Origin: CAWARU01 sp963805795
GTDB lineage: Bacteria > Pseudomonadota > Gammaproteobacteria > UBA6186 > Azoamicaceae
NCBI GenBank assembly: GCA_963805795.1
Contig: CAWDVG010000001.1
Location: 1,054,001 to 1,118,000, forward strand
Direction: 5' to 3'
Length of the DNA stretch: 64,000 nucleotides
The translations under genes were made by a program, and so were the position numbers. Below are positions 8,592-17,873 of this stretch, piece by piece. A model generated the notes under the pieces. The model ran no database searches and had not been told where the DNA came from. It was given only the letters and a program-made list of their open reading frames with translations. The first letter of the stretch is position 1; every line of letters begins with the position of its first letter.

Positions 8592-10269
8592 TATTTGCAT
8601 TCGCCACTTGTATTTGGGTATCAGGTGTTTGGGTATCAGGCGCTATTTCCTCAACTAGCGCTGCGCTCGGCATAATTTTTGGTCTTGGATGATATTCAAA
8701 TAATATATGCGATTTTATTTCTTGCAGATCATTATCAGCAGAGAAACAACCATATTCGGCAATAATATTGCTTAATTTATCCTCTATAGATTCCTTTTGC
8801 TGAGCTGCGGTTTCTGTAACTGAAGTTACCAAAGCATTAGGAAAGCATTTTCTTATTTCTAGCTTAGCATCCTCTGCCGCTCGTTTTACTAAAGCAGCCC
8901 AATCATAGGCATATACTGCAATTAAGGTACAGATTTCAGGCACAGGTATGCAGCTTAAGGATTGCCCAACTGCATTTCTTAAAGGTGTCCATAAATATTG
9001 GTAATTAAATTGTTTCTGTTGAACAAATTGCACATATTCTTCATCAGCATCGAGATCATCCTCAATTCCATATTGATAATATTTATATGCCTCTTGAAAG
9101 TTAACTGGAGTACCAATGCCAAATTCATTGCAATAAGCCAAATGCATTTCAGCAAATGTATAATGCCGATTCGCTGCTATTGTTATGTATTGTATAGCCC
9201 GTTCTAAGTTAATTTCACAGCCCATGCCATGGTATAAAAAGAATCCAAGGTTATAATATTGATGAGGAGATACATAGGAATGTTTTTCTACCACTGCATG
9301 TGCTGCAATGGAAGCTTCTTCCATACACTTTTTTGTTTGTTCAGTTTTTTCCTTAAATAATTTTATAAGTTTCGGAAGTGGTTCAATATAGAAACTAACC
9401 CCATAGGCTACTGCATTATAATATAATCTTGCTGCCATATCATAGTCTACACTATTTCGTTCGACTAATTCAGCCAATCTAATGATAGAATCTCCATGTT
9501 CAAGCGCTCGGGCACGCTCCCAATATTCGATTGCCTCATTTATATTTCCTGTAATCATTTCAGAAATAATTCCAGCACAATCATAAGCATATTTATTTCT
9601 CTTTTCTAACAAGGGCTTCAATAAATCGCTCAATTTCTTTTTATTTTCGATAATCACTGGTGCATTTTCATCTTCGGCGTTTTGAATCATTAAGGCAATA
9701 TGCAGACTTTTCTCACGAACATATAAAACACTTGCAATAGGGGATATATTTTCTTCGTGAATGGATTTTAGAATTTCTATACTCTGTCCAGAAGCTGCAT
9801 CCTCATATTGAAGCGCAAATATTTTAGCAATATGTATTCCCTGATTTGCAGCCAAGCGAATATATTCTTCCGCTTTTTTTACATCCTTTTTAACACCTAC
9901 TCCAGACACATAGCATGCACCCAAAAATACGGTGGCTAACATAAGATTACTTTCATGCGCGGTTTTAAAAGCCTCAAAACAGAGTTTATTATTTTGCTCA
10001 GTTCCCAAACCATATTTATAACAAAATCCAAGCAAAAGCAGGTAATGGTAATCATTTTTATTATTTTCAACAGCTGTTCCTGCAGCGGCTATTTTGTGAT
10101 TCAAAATTTCACTGGCTTTTTTATTAATCAAATTAAAGGTATTTTCAAGGATGGTATCTTCACTTTTTAAAAGATCATGAATAATTTGAATCAGATCTAC
10201 CCTTTTTTCTACTTCATAATATTCAAGCAAAAGATCGAAATGTAAGCGTGCTGTAGCATGTAATTTCAT
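8578..10269 (-). CDS. Sel1-like repeat (TPR-type) protein
   Basis: 563 residues, alpha-helical throughout. Sel1-type units are visible near residues 73-155 (LLLGFCYKYGLGTEQN, LGACYVSGVGVKKDVKKAEEYIRLAANQG) and 345-415 (YNLGFFLYHGMGCEIN, LAYCNEFGIGTPVNFQEAYKYYQ); weaker helical repeats lie between. No signal peptide. The ATG at 10269 is preceded by AGGGGT at good spacing. Sel1 proteins are protein-protein scaffolds and in Legionellales often effectors or host-interaction factors; the specific role is unknown. Confidence 0.85.
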   Translation of the reverse strand: MKLHATARLHFDLLLEYYEVEKRVDLIQIIHDLLKSEDTILENTFNLINKKASEILNHKIAAAGTAVENNKNDYHYLLLLGFCYKYGLGTEQNNKLCFEAFKTAHESNLMLATVFLGACYVSGVGVKKDVKKAEEYIRLAANQGIHIAKIFALQYEDAASGQSIEILKSIHEENISPIASVLYVREKSLHIALMIQNAEDENAPVIIENKKKLSDLLKPLLEKRNKYAYDCAGIISEMITGNINEAIEYWERARALEHGDSIIRLAELVERNSVDYDMAARLYYNAVAYGVSFYIEPLPKLIKLFKEKTEQTKKCMEEASIAAHAVVEKHSYVSPHQYYNLGFFLYHGMGCEINLERAIQYITIAANRHYTFAEMHLAYCNEFGIGTPVNFQEAYKYYQYGIEDDLDADEEYVQFVQQKQFNYQYLWTPLRNAVGQSLSCIPVPEICTLIAVYAYDWAALVKRAAEDAKLEIRKCFPNALVTSVTETAAQQKESIEDKLSNIIAEYGCFSADNDLQEIKSHILFEYHPRPKIMPSAALVEEIAPDTQTPDTQIQVANANIIKA

Positions 10270-10487
10270 TTTTACCCCTATTAAATAGTTTATATTATCA
10301 TAAACTAGTTTTTGTCAGTTAACTTTTCTATTCTGTTGTTTATATTTTGTCATTATTACATAGAAAATGATTATGGGCTATGGAAGAGCAAAAGCAAATA
10401 AACTAGAGGAATACAATGTATCCGTAAATACTACTCTACTCAAGGCAGTCATGACTGCTGCCAAAAGCAATCGGAATCTTGCAGGGA
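10270..10487. other. Intergenic gap with short palindrome
   Basis: Between the Sel1 gene and the end of cvpA. It holds a perfect 14-bp palindrome at 10445-10458 (GCAGTCATGACTGC) and a 48-codon plus-strand open frame (10367-10513) that has no recognisable similarity and runs into cvpA. No convincing gene. Confidence 0.4.
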
Positions 10488-11042
10488 TCAAAAACTCGAT
10501 TGCAGCTTTTTGATTAAGTCTTCTGGAATGTTGTCGCGTATCCAAGTAGAGAAGTCACCAAGCCAATGTGCCAGTGGTTCTGCCAGAGGTTGAAAGTGTG
10601 GGATTAGCATGGATTGTTGCCATTGTTTATCTTTTGCAAGGGGTGTTGGGCTTAGAAACATAACGGCAAGGGCAATTACAATGGCCCCTCTTCCTAAACC
10701 AAACAATACCCCAATAAGACGATCCGTCGTGCCAAAACCTGTAAATTTTATTAAGCGCCCAATTAAAAAACTAAAAATTCCGCCGGTTATCAGAACAGCG
10801 AGGAGTATCAAGACAAAAGATAACATGACTCGTAATGCAATAATTGAAATGCTAGAAAATAAGAGTTCAGATAAAGGAACAAAAAAGTACACTGCAAGCG
10901 TAATGGCAGCAACCCAAATAATTAATGACATTGCTTCGCGAATAAAACCACGCCAAAGACTCACTAAAACTGAAAGGCCGATCAGGATTAATATGCCACA
11001 ATCGACCCAATTCGTATTATGTGTTATGCTTTGTGCATCCAT
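10488..11042 (-). CDS. cvpA: CvpA family inner-membrane protein
   Basis: 184 residues from the ATG at 11042, which has AAGGAA six bases upstream; the TTG at 11060 is less likely. Four predicted membrane segments, starting NWVDCGILILIGLSVLVSLWRGF, with the family segment GFTTDRLIG-like GFGTTDRLIGVLFGLGRG. CvpA was named for colicin V production and contributes to envelope stress tolerance; its biochemical role is not known. It follows accD by 27 bp, part of the truA-accD-cvpA run found in many gammaproteobacteria. folC, dedD and purF, often neighbours, are absent here. Confidence 0.9.
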   Translation of the reverse strand: MDAQSITHNTNWVDCGILILIGLSVLVSLWRGFIREAMSLIIWVAAITLAVYFFVPLSELLFSSISIIALRVMLSFVLILLAVLITGGIFSFLIGRLIKFTGFGTTDRLIGVLFGLGRGAIVIALAVMFLSPTPLAKDKQWQQSMLIPHFQPLAEPLAHWLGDFSTWIRDNIPEDLIKKLQSSF

Positions 11043-11069
11043 ACTGTTTTCCTTAAGCAATGTACCTCT

Positions 11070-11918
11070 TCAGTGATGAGTCAGTTTTGCCAATAACCCT
11101 GCAATACGGTCTCTCATCTCTCGTCGATCAATAATCATATCAAGGGCACCTTTCTCTAATAAAAATTCACTGCGCTGAAATCCTACTGGTAAAACCTCAC
11201 GAACGGTCTGTTCAATAACTTTTGGCCCTGCAAATCCAATTAAAGCTCGTGGTTCAGCAATATTCAAATCCCCCAACATAGCAAGACTCGCTGATACCCC
11301 ACCTGTACAGGGATCTACCATCACAGAAATATAAGGCAAACCATACTCTGCCATTTTTCCAAGCGCCGCACTGGTCTTGGCCATTTGCATCAAAGATATT
11401 AAGGATTCCTGCATCCTGGCCCCACCACTACAAGCAAAACACACTAATGGAATTTTATGGGCAATACATGCGTTCACAGCTTGAACAAACCGCTCCCCCA
11501 CCACAGCCCCCATAGAACCACCAATAAAAGCAAATTCAAATACACAAACGATCAGCTCCGCATCTTTTAACTTGCCCTTCATGACTATCAAGGCATCCTT
11601 TTCTCCGGTATCTCGTTGGGCAGCTGCTAATCTATCTTTATATTTTTTGGTATCCCGAAATTTGAGTCTATCCTCAGGAACAACCTCAGTAGCTAATTCC
11701 TCCCTTGCATTAGTATCTAGAAAGAAATCCAAACGCTTACGAGCAGAAATGCGCATATGAAAATTACATTTAGGACAAACTTCTAAATTTCGTTCAAGTT
11801 CTGAACGAAATAAAAAGGCAGAACATTCAGGGCATTTGATCCAAAGCCCTTCTGGGATATCCCTTCTTTTGGTTGAAGACCTAATTTTGGATGGAAAAAG
11901 TTTTGAAAGCCAACTCAT
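11070..11918 (-). CDS. accD: Acetyl-CoA carboxylase carboxyltransferase subunit beta
   Basis: 282 residues from the ATG at 11918 (MSWLSKLF), which has AGAGGAAA upstream; an upstream TTG at 11942 is rejected. AccD with AccA moves the carboxyl group from biotin to acetyl-CoA, giving malonyl-CoA for fatty acid synthesis. The four-Cys zinc ribbon is C29, C32, C48, C51. The crotonase-like core has IGGSMGAVVGERFVQA, the oxyanion segment ACSGGARMQES and CTGGVSASLAMLGD. Length is close to the family norm (about 285-305). Confidence 0.96.
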   Translation of the reverse strand: MSWLSKLFPSKIRSSTKRRDIPEGLWIKCPECSAFLFRSELERNLEVCPKCNFHMRISARKRLDFFLDTNAREELATEVVPEDRLKFRDTKKYKDRLAAAQRDTGEKDALIVMKGKLKDAELIVCVFEFAFIGGSMGAVVGERFVQAVNACIAHKIPLVCFACSGGARMQESLISLMQMAKTSAALGKMAEYGLPYISVMVDPCTGGVSASLAMLGDLNIAEPRALIGFAGPKVIEQTVREVLPVGFQRSEFLLEKGALDMIIDRREMRDRIAGLLAKLTHH

Positions 11919-11964
11919 ACCAGTTATATTTCCTCTTAGCAATATTTTTTCATGACATTAAAGG

Positions 11965-12003
11965 CCCTATTGAGATTTCGCTAGGCTGGAGCAGAAATAT
12001 CAA
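11965..12003. repeat. Short copy of palindromic repeat family B
   Basis: The segment from CTATTGAGATTTCG through GGAGCAGAAAT is identical over 32 bases to part of the longer element at 46412-46559. It forms a small imperfect hairpin (TTGAGATTTC / GAAATATCAA) and its right edge covers the stop codon of truA. Confidence 0.7.
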
Positions 12004-12806
12004 CAACCCTGAATAAACCATGGACCTAGGCCTAATTGATTCGCTTTTGGCAAATCGAATTCTTCAGGATATTCTACTGCCACTAAATATAAACCATTGG
12101 GTGGAGCAGTGTATCCTGCTTGTCTTCGATCTCGTGCAAGTAAAATTTCTTTTGCCCAAATGGGTGGCTTCATGCCTGAACCCACCATGATTAGACTACC
12201 GACCATATTTCTAACCATATGATGTAAAAAGGCATTGGCAGCCACATCAATAATGAATAGATCGTCTATTACTCTTACTTTTATCTCTCTCAAGCAGCGA
12301 TTGGGTGTTTTAGCTTGGCAACTCGATGCCCGAAAAGATGAAAAGTCTTGCTCCCCTAGCCAATATTGCGAAGCCTCTTGCATTGCTTCACTATTAAGTT
12401 TCTTATAATACCAGCCTACCTGCCCTTTCAGCAAACTTGGTCTAATGGGATGGTTATACAGCAGATAACGATAACGACGTAGAATAGCAGAGCGTCGAGC
12501 ATCAAAGGTGGTAGGAACTTCTTTTGTCCAGAGAACCCGAATATCAGGGTTCAATAGGGTATTAGTGCCCAGGACCCAAGCTCGATTAGTACGTACTGCG
12601 CTGGAATCAAAATGAACCACTTGAGCCGTCGCGTGCACCCCTGCATCTGTTCTGCCAGCAGTCGTAATTGTAATGGGATGTGCAGCAACCTGGCTTAAAG
12701 CCTTTTCAAGCGTTTCTTGGATAGTAGGGGCATTAGACTGGCACTGGCTTTGCCAACCATGAAAACGGCTACCATCATACTCAAGACCTAATGCTATTCT
12801 TTTCAT
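12000..12806 (-). CDS. truA: tRNA pseudouridine(38-40) synthase TruA
   Basis: 268 residues from the ATG at 12806 (MKRIALGLEYDGSRFHGWQ). Isomerises uridines 38-40 in the anticodon arm of several tRNAs. The catalytic aspartate is D54 in AGRTDAGVHA; LLPDIRV-like LLNPDIRVLW and FLHHMVRNMVGSL are further family segments. It starts 19 bp after the fimV-like stop, suggesting co-transcription. The stop codon lies at the border of a family B repeat. Confidence 0.95.
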   Translation of the reverse strand: MKRIALGLEYDGSRFHGWQSQCQSNAPTIQETLEKALSQVAAHPITITTAGRTDAGVHATAQVVHFDSSAVRTNRAWVLGTNTLLNPDIRVLWTKEVPTTFDARRSAILRRYRYLLYNHPIRPSLLKGQVGWYYKKLNSEAMQEASQYWLGEQDFSSFRASSCQAKTPNRCLREIKVRVIDDLFIIDVAANAFLHHMVRNMVGSLIMVGSGMKPPIWAKEILLARDRRQAGYTAPPNGLYLVAVEYPEEFDLPKANQLGLGPWFIQGC

Positions 12807-12825
12807 TGAATTTATAGTCGTGAAA

Positions 12826-13950
12826 TTATAGCCTGACAAACAATTGATCCGCTAAATCTTTTTCCTGATCATTTCCATTCAACAAAATTTCTTCTAATAA
12901 TAGTTTGGCATTTTCCTTATCATCTAGCTCTAAATAGGTTTGCGCCAATGCTAACTTTAATGACATCTCACTTTTCATAGGCGTTGAATCTATTGATCCT
13001 ATTGTATCTGCAGGTCTTATAGTATCTATCTGATCAATAGGATCACTGATCTGATTTTGGAATATCGGACCCATTGATCTACCAAATCGCTGATTAAAAT
13101 CTCGAATCGCGGTGTCTTCCCAATCTTGTTCATGATTTAGCTCTTGATCTTCATGATTTTGCCCAAGATCTTGAGATTGTTGTAGTAACTCTTCCATTTT
13201 TGTTTCTTCAAGCTTAGCTATCATCTTACCCATAACTTGAGTTTCTTTGTTGCCTCGAGTTTCCTGTGCTTCTCTGAATTCTATAGCATCTGGATTGGGT
13301 ATTCCAAAGAAGACAGGCAAATCTATAGCTTCAGCATGCATAGCCTCCGCACTTAGAGAATGTGCAGTATAAGAGGCATTCAATATGGGCTCTTTATGGA
13401 TATTTTTTTGAAAATTTTTTCTTGGAAAAGTATTTTTTGAACTTTTCTTTTTAATAAAGAAACGAAATACTAATGTGAACAAAACACAAAATAATATCAC
13501 ACCGGTTACAACAATTGCCATTAATAAATAATCTTCAACACGATCTTTAGAATTAGATTTTCCCAAAATTGTTTCAACTGTTGCTAAAAAAGCCATTTTA
13601 CCACGAGATAGAAAATCATTGGCCGAGATGGGAGCCTTTGTATTCTTTTCAGAGAGACGTTTTGCTTCAATGGATGAAGCATCCTGCATCTTTTCCCCAC
13701 TATTTTCTTCCGCTATTTTTTCTTCCCTGCTTGATTCAAGTTCACTTTGAAATAATTGACTATCCAACACAAGATGTTCTTCTTCAAGATTTTGTGTGGA
13801 AAAAGCAAAATCATATTGAGGGACAGATAAAGCCCCTAATGCAAATAGTTGCGATGGCAAAAAACTTAGGATGATAATAAGCATCCACTTAGACATCCTA
13901 TGCACACAATGATTACTAGTCATTTTTGTTCCACTCATCATTTTCTTCAT
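12826..13950 (-). CDS. FimV-like protein (short), single membrane anchor with FimV C-terminal domain
   Basis: About 374 residues. Start uncertain: ATG at 13950 is used, a GTG at 13965 and internal ATGs are possible. An N-terminal signal or anchor (MSKWMLIIILSFLPSQLFALG) is followed by an acidic periplasmic stretch, a strong membrane segment (DYLLMAIVVTGVILFCVLFTLVF, about 145-170), and a cytoplasmic acidic/Gln-rich region. The C-terminal ~45 residues (KLALAQTYLELDDKENAKLLLEEILLNG) match the FimV C-terminal TPR-like domain, which in Pseudomonas acts in polar localisation and cAMP/type IV pilus control. Much shorter than classic FimV and without a visible LysM domain; position between asd and truA supports the assignment. 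Confidence 0.78.
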   Translation of the reverse strand: MKKMMSGTKMTSNHCVHRMSKWMLIIILSFLPSQLFALGALSVPQYDFAFSTQNLEEEHLVLDSQLFQSELESSREEKIAEENSGEKMQDASSIEAKRLSEKNTKAPISANDFLSRGKMAFLATVETILGKSNSKDRVEDYLLMAIVVTGVILFCVLFTLVFRFFIKKKSSKNTFPRKNFQKNIHKEPILNASYTAHSLSAEAMHAEAIDLPVFFGIPNPDAIEFREAQETRGNKETQVMGKMIAKLEETKMEELLQQSQDLGQNHEDQELNHEQDWEDTAIRDFNQRFGRSMGPIFQNQISDPIDQIDTIRPADTIGSIDSTPMKSEMSLKLALAQTYLELDDKENAKLLLEEILLNGNDQEKDLADQLFVRL

Positions 13951-14000
13951 TCTCTTCACCAACACCTCATTTTATTATTACATGTTAAAGATAAAACTTC

Positions 14001-15239
14001 TTAAATATATTCAGCAATAAGAATCTCAGCAATTTGTATTGCATTTAAAGCAGCTCCTTTACGAATATTATCAGACACCACCCAAAGATTAAGGCCCAAC
14101 GGATGAGAAAAATCTTCACGCACACGGCCTACATACACCGCATCAGTACCCGAAGCTTCTGGAATAGGAGTAGGATAGGCCAAAGCTTTAGGATCATCCA
14201 TTAGAATAACCCCTGGTGCATTCAATAATAATTTCCGAACTTCAGATAACGTCATTTTATCACGGGTTTCTAAATGGATGGCTTCAGAATGCCCATAGAA
14301 AACAGGCACACGTACCGCTGTTGCATTCACGTTAATAGTGTTATCTTCAAAAATCTTCTGGGTTTCCCAGTGCATTTTCATTTCTTCTTGAGTATAACCA
14401 CTTTCTTGAAAAAATCCAATATGGGGCAATACGTTAAATGCAATTTGTTTAGAATAAATTTCAACAGTGGCAGGTTGTCCGTTTAATAATTCCGCCGTTT
14501 GATTGGCTAATTCTGTAATCGCATCTTTCCCTGTGCCAGAAACAGATTGGTAGGTTACCACATTAATACGTGATATACCAACCGCATCATAAATGGGTTT
14601 TAAAGCCACTAACATTTGGATAGTAGAACAATTTGGATTGGCAATAATGTATGTTTTTGTATAATCGGCTATGCGATTGGCATTCACTTCCGGGATAACT
14701 AAGGGTACATCTGGATCGAGTCTATATTTCGAGGTATTATCGATTACGATGCATCCTTCACGAGTCGCTTTAGGGGCATACATTGCTGAAACTTCTGCAC
14801 CCGCTGAAAACAAAGCAATATCCACATTCGCAAAATCAAACTCTGCTGCATCTAGAACCATCAAATTCTTGTTTTTAAAAACCACAGTTTCACCCGCAGA
14901 ACGCTCGGAAGCCAGTGGATAAAGTCTATTAACTGGAAAATCTCTTTCTTCCAAAATTGAAAGCATCGCTTCTCCCACCGCTCCGGTCGCACCTAAAATA
15001 GCGATATCATAGGTTTTATCTTTATTGCGTTTGGGAGTTGGCACAGAACTCTTATTAAGTTTTGTTTCTGATATTTTTTTAGATGCTTTCTTAGCTGCGT
15101 CCGTTTTTAGGATATCTGACTTAACTGTTTGTTTCTTCTTCTTTAAGGTTGATAGGGATACCTCTTGCTTAGTTTTTTTTAGCGCTTTAATATTTTTGAT
15201 ATCTTTCATGTCTTGACTACTTTTGATTTTTTTAACCAT
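14001..15239 (-). CDS. asd: Aspartate-semialdehyde dehydrogenase with lysine-rich N-terminal extension
   Basis: 412 residues. Converts aspartyl phosphate to aspartate semialdehyde for lysine/diaminopimelate, threonine and methionine. The enzyme proper starts near residue 77, with the NADP-binding GATGAVG at 83-89, the catalytic cysteine C204 in NPNCSTIQ, and YQSVSGTGKDA. The first ~75 residues are an added segment in which 24 are lysine; no Met lies at the normal start position and the ATG at 15239 has GGGAG eight bases upstream, so the extension is probably translated. Located upstream of fimV and truA, as in many gammaproteobacteria. Confidence 0.93.
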   Translation of the reverse strand: MVKKIKSSQDMKDIKNIKALKKTKQEVSLSTLKKKKQTVKSDILKTDAAKKASKKISETKLNKSSVPTPKRNKDKTYDIAILGATGAVGEAMLSILEERDFPVNRLYPLASERSAGETVVFKNKNLMVLDAAEFDFANVDIALFSAGAEVSAMYAPKATREGCIVIDNTSKYRLDPDVPLVIPEVNANRIADYTKTYIIANPNCSTIQMLVALKPIYDAVGISRINVVTYQSVSGTGKDAITELANQTAELLNGQPATVEIYSKQIAFNVLPHIGFFQESGYTQEEMKMHWETQKIFEDNTINVNATAVRVPVFYGHSEAIHLETRDKMTLSEVRKLLLNAPGVILMDDPKALAYPTPIPEASGTDAVYVGRVREDFSHPLGLNLWVVSDNIRKGAALNAIQIAEILIAEYI

Positions 15240-15299
15240 TTTAATACTCCCATTATTCTACCCCTGCGAGCGTCTCTCTTTTCTATACTCTTTGCATAT

Positions 15300-15485
15300 T
15301 TATCTTTTCAAAAACATGACTGCCAGCGATACAACTGCTATTAATCCTAAAGCCAACATGCCTATTGTTGTAAAACTTTTACTCAAATTTACACGAGAAA
15401 ACGCTTCTGGATTGCCCTTAATACCTCGATAGAGCATCCACATCAATAATGCAATTCCAATTATCGTTAATATCTTTGTAAACAT
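15300..15485 (-). CDS. Small membrane protein, two predicted transmembrane segments
   Basis: 61 residues, family not recognised. Two hydrophobic stretches (about residues 3-20 and 38-58) flank a short polar loop. The ATG is preceded by GAGG at suitable spacing. It follows prmB and precedes asd on the same strand, with the 29-bp perfect inverted repeat directly upstream of its ribosome binding site. Confidence 0.6.
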   Translation of the reverse strand: MFTKILTIIGIALLMWMLYRGIKGNPEAFSRVNLSKSFTTIGMLALGLIAVVSLAVMFLKR

Positions 15486-15501
15486 TTCTTAACCTCAACT
15501 T

Positions 15502-15587
15502 GGGGTCAAAGCCGGACAATAGACAAATCTTTATGTTCAAAATATTATTATTTCACTAAGATTTGTCTATTGTCCGGCTTTGACCCC
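15502..15587. repeat. Perfect 29-bp inverted repeat (28-base loop)
   Basis: Arms 15502-15530 and 15559-15587 are exact reverse complements (GGGGTCAAAGCCGGACAATA... ). It lies between prmB and the small membrane gene, and one arm encodes the last residues and the stop codon of prmB. It may act as a transcript-stabilising hairpin or attenuator; there is no U-run as in a classical terminator. Confidence 0.95.
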
Positions 15588-16454
15588 ATCTTTCGCTCTT
15601 AATAGAAAAACCCCTTGCCCGCCTCTTTCAAATTCCAACCAGATAAAAGGAATATCCGGATATGCCTTTTTGAGGGCCTGTTCACTATTCCCGAGTTCAA
15701 CAACTAATATCCCATTTTTATCTAAATATTGAGGAGCTTCTTGCAATATCCGATGAACGATTGATAACCCATCCTGTTCTGCTTCAAGGGCAAGTCTAGG
15801 CTCCCATTGGTATTCAGCTGGCAAACTCTTCATTTCTGCAAGACTTACATAGGGCGGGTTACTTATAATAATGTCATAGCGTTGCGAAGAGCAAGCCTCA
15901 AATAAATCAGATTTTAATAAGTGTACGCGATCCAAAAGCCGATGGTCTTTTACATTTCGTTTTGCAACTTGCAATGCCTCTTCAGATATATCAATGGCAT
16001 CTATTTGGGCTTTGGGGAAGGCGTAGGCACAAGCAATGGCAATACAGGCACTACCGGTGCATAGATCCAAAATTCGGTGGACGGGCTTATCTTTAGGCCA
16101 CCAGGGCAAAAATTGCTTTCCAATGAGCTCACCAAGCGGCGAACGAGGGATAATGACGCGTTCATCAACATAAAATTTCAGCCCGGAAAACCAAGCTTGC
16201 TGACTTATATATGCTAATGGAATGCGTTCTTCTATTCGACGTTTAACTATTCCTTCCCATTTTTCTATTTCTAGGGGCGTTAAAATTCGAGAAGTGACGC
16301 TAGCATCTACATCGGCTGGGAGATTAAGCACAGCCAAAGCGACTGCCACAGCCTCGTCCCAGGCGTTATTGGTGCCATGACCAAAATAAAGCTTGGCCTT
16401 CAAAAAGGCTCGCTCGGTTTTTTTTAATAGCTTCCCTAAGGTTGCTGTTGGCAT
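15567..16454 (-). CDS. prmB: Ribosomal protein L3 N5-glutamine methyltransferase PrmB
   Basis: 295 residues. SAM-dependent methylation of a glutamine, in this subfamily on ribosomal protein uL3. PrmB is favoured over PrmC (HemK) by the segment FYVDERVIIPRSPLGELI; the SAM-binding motif is ILDLCTGSACIAIA and the catalytic motif is NPPY in ISNPPYVS. The last residues (DGVKAGQ) are encoded by one arm of the perfect inverted repeat at 15502-15587, so the native C-terminus was probably replaced when the repeat inserted. Divergent from the orphan gene that follows. Confidence 0.9.
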   Translation of the reverse strand: MPTATLGKLLKKTERAFLKAKLYFGHGTNNAWDEAVAVALAVLNLPADVDASVTSRILTPLEIEKWEGIVKRRIEERIPLAYISQQAWFSGLKFYVDERVIIPRSPLGELIGKQFLPWWPKDKPVHRILDLCTGSACIAIACAYAFPKAQIDAIDISEEALQVAKRNVKDHRLLDRVHLLKSDLFEACSSQRYDIIISNPPYVSLAEMKSLPAEYQWEPRLALEAEQDGLSIVHRILQEAPQYLDKNGILVVELGNSEQALKKAYPDIPFIWLEFERGGQGVFLLRAKDGVKAGQ

Positions 16455-16516
16455 GTAGACCCCGTATGATAGGCGATAAGTTATGGGGGAGGCAGTTTAA
16501 ACCTAATGAGGTCCTA

Positions 16517-17842
16517 ATGCAAGAACAATACTATACAATTAAAAAAAATCAACCAGTAAAGCTGGAATCGATTGCTGCTGCAAAGCAATGTGTTGCTCTT
16601 TTTTATAAAATAGAGTCCCCGGATGTTGATCAATTTTTTAACCTGGCTGCAGCTCATTTTACTTTGTCACAACAACATACTCTTTCAAACAAACACTGTA
16701 GAATGCATTTAAATTCCAGTATTACACTCCTCCAAAAGATTCGTCCCCTCAATAACAGCACAAAGAATAAAGGAGCATGGCTTTCTTTATTGGCCAATAG
16801 TTATGCCAAACGTGCAGAGCTTTCTGAGATGGAAGATGGTTTATCTCAAGCTTTAAATGATTACTTAAGAATTTTAGACCTTTTTGAAGCCAATACTATA
16901 AATAATATTCAATTCCATTCTATGAATAGTAAACAAAATAGTGCAGCGTCATCCTCGGCAATCGATTTTACATCGAACTTAGACAGATTGTTAATTGCAC
17001 AAACAGCACTTTCAATAGCCGATCTTGTAGTCAACCAACTTATTTCAGAAGAAACTTGTGACTCTCTTAATATAAAAAAACCTATTTATTATATTAACCT
17101 GGCTTTAGAAACCCTTTCAAAACTCCCAAAAGAAGAAGATGAAATTATCATAACGCTTGCATTTGCACATCAAATGCTTGCTCTAGCTACAGCAAGCCAA
17201 GATTTCAATCTGGCTTTGTCGCGCTATCGTATCTCACTTTCACATGCATTCTCTGCCACACCGAAAGCGGCATGCCAAATCCTAGGCGATCTTTATAATA
17301 GCCTTGGTTTATTATATGAAATGGACTCACAAGATTTATTAATAGCTCCAGATTTAAATAAAGGTTCTGATCATGCTATGATATATTTTTCGATAGCGTT
17401 GTTTTTTTGCCCCATCCCGGATTTAACAGAAAATAATATTCTTCCTGAATATCCGGATTCTCATGAACTTATCGATATCATATTAAATAGCATACATCGA
17501 ACTTTAGATCTCTACCCTTACCCATTAGGTTTAGCTGTTATGGAAGATTTCATTGACGCCCTTATTTTCGTTTATTATTGTATTATTGACCGTTGTCTTC
17601 CTAATGAAGTGCTTGCTAATCGATTCACTCAAGCTGACTTTTTAGATTTTTTTGCGCAACATATTTATTGGTTGGTTTCTGAATATAATAGACGCATCAA
17701 CAAACAAAGTAGTTTATTATCTTATATTGAGGATTCTGAAAACAATCTGGGCAGTTCTGTCTCAAATAATTTAGAGGTATTTTTTAACAAACCCAAAACA
17801 AATAATGTTTTTCAATTTAAACGTCAGGGCATCTGCACATAG
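16517..17842 (+). CDS. Orphan helical protein, function unknown
   Basis: About 441 residues from the ATG at 16517, which has GAGG five to eight bases upstream; the open frame extends back to 16442. No signal peptide, no clear membrane segment. The sequence is almost all amphipathic helix with TPR-like stretches (SLLANSYAKRAELSEMEDGLSQALNDYLRIL; FAHQMLALATASQDFNLALSRYRISL; GDLYNSLGLLYEMDS), so an alpha-solenoid is likely. It converges on the U-box gene. An effector or lineage-specific protein is possible; nothing in the sequence fixes a function. Confidence 0.75.
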   Translation: MQEQYYTIKKNQPVKLESIAAAKQCVALFYKIESPDVDQFFNLAAAHFTLSQQHTLSNKHCRMHLNSSITLLQKIRPLNNSTKNKGAWLSLLANSYAKRAELSEMEDGLSQALNDYLRILDLFEANTINNIQFHSMNSKQNSAASSSAIDFTSNLDRLLIAQTALSIADLVVNQLISEETCDSLNIKKPIYYINLALETLSKLPKEEDEIIITLAFAHQMLALATASQDFNLALSRYRISLSHAFSATPKAACQILGDLYNSLGLLYEMDSQDLLIAPDLNKGSDHAMIYFSIALFFCPIPDLTENNILPEYPDSHELIDIILNSIHRTLDLYPYPLGLAVMEDFIDALIFVYYCIIDRCLPNEVLANRFTQADFLDFFAQHIYWLVSEYNRRINKQSSLLSYIEDSENNLGSSVSNNLEVFFNKPKTNNVFQFKRQGICT

Positions 17843-17873
17843 GTTAGATAATTATCATTTATAACTATTCTAC

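Noticed and set aside
10445..10458. 14-bp palindrome as cvpA terminator
   Set aside because: No T-run follows in the direction of transcription; kept only as a note on the gap.
10367..10513. 48-codon plus-strand frame before cvpA
   Set aside because: No ribosome binding site, no recognisable sequence and it overlaps the cvpA coding end; not enough to call a gene.
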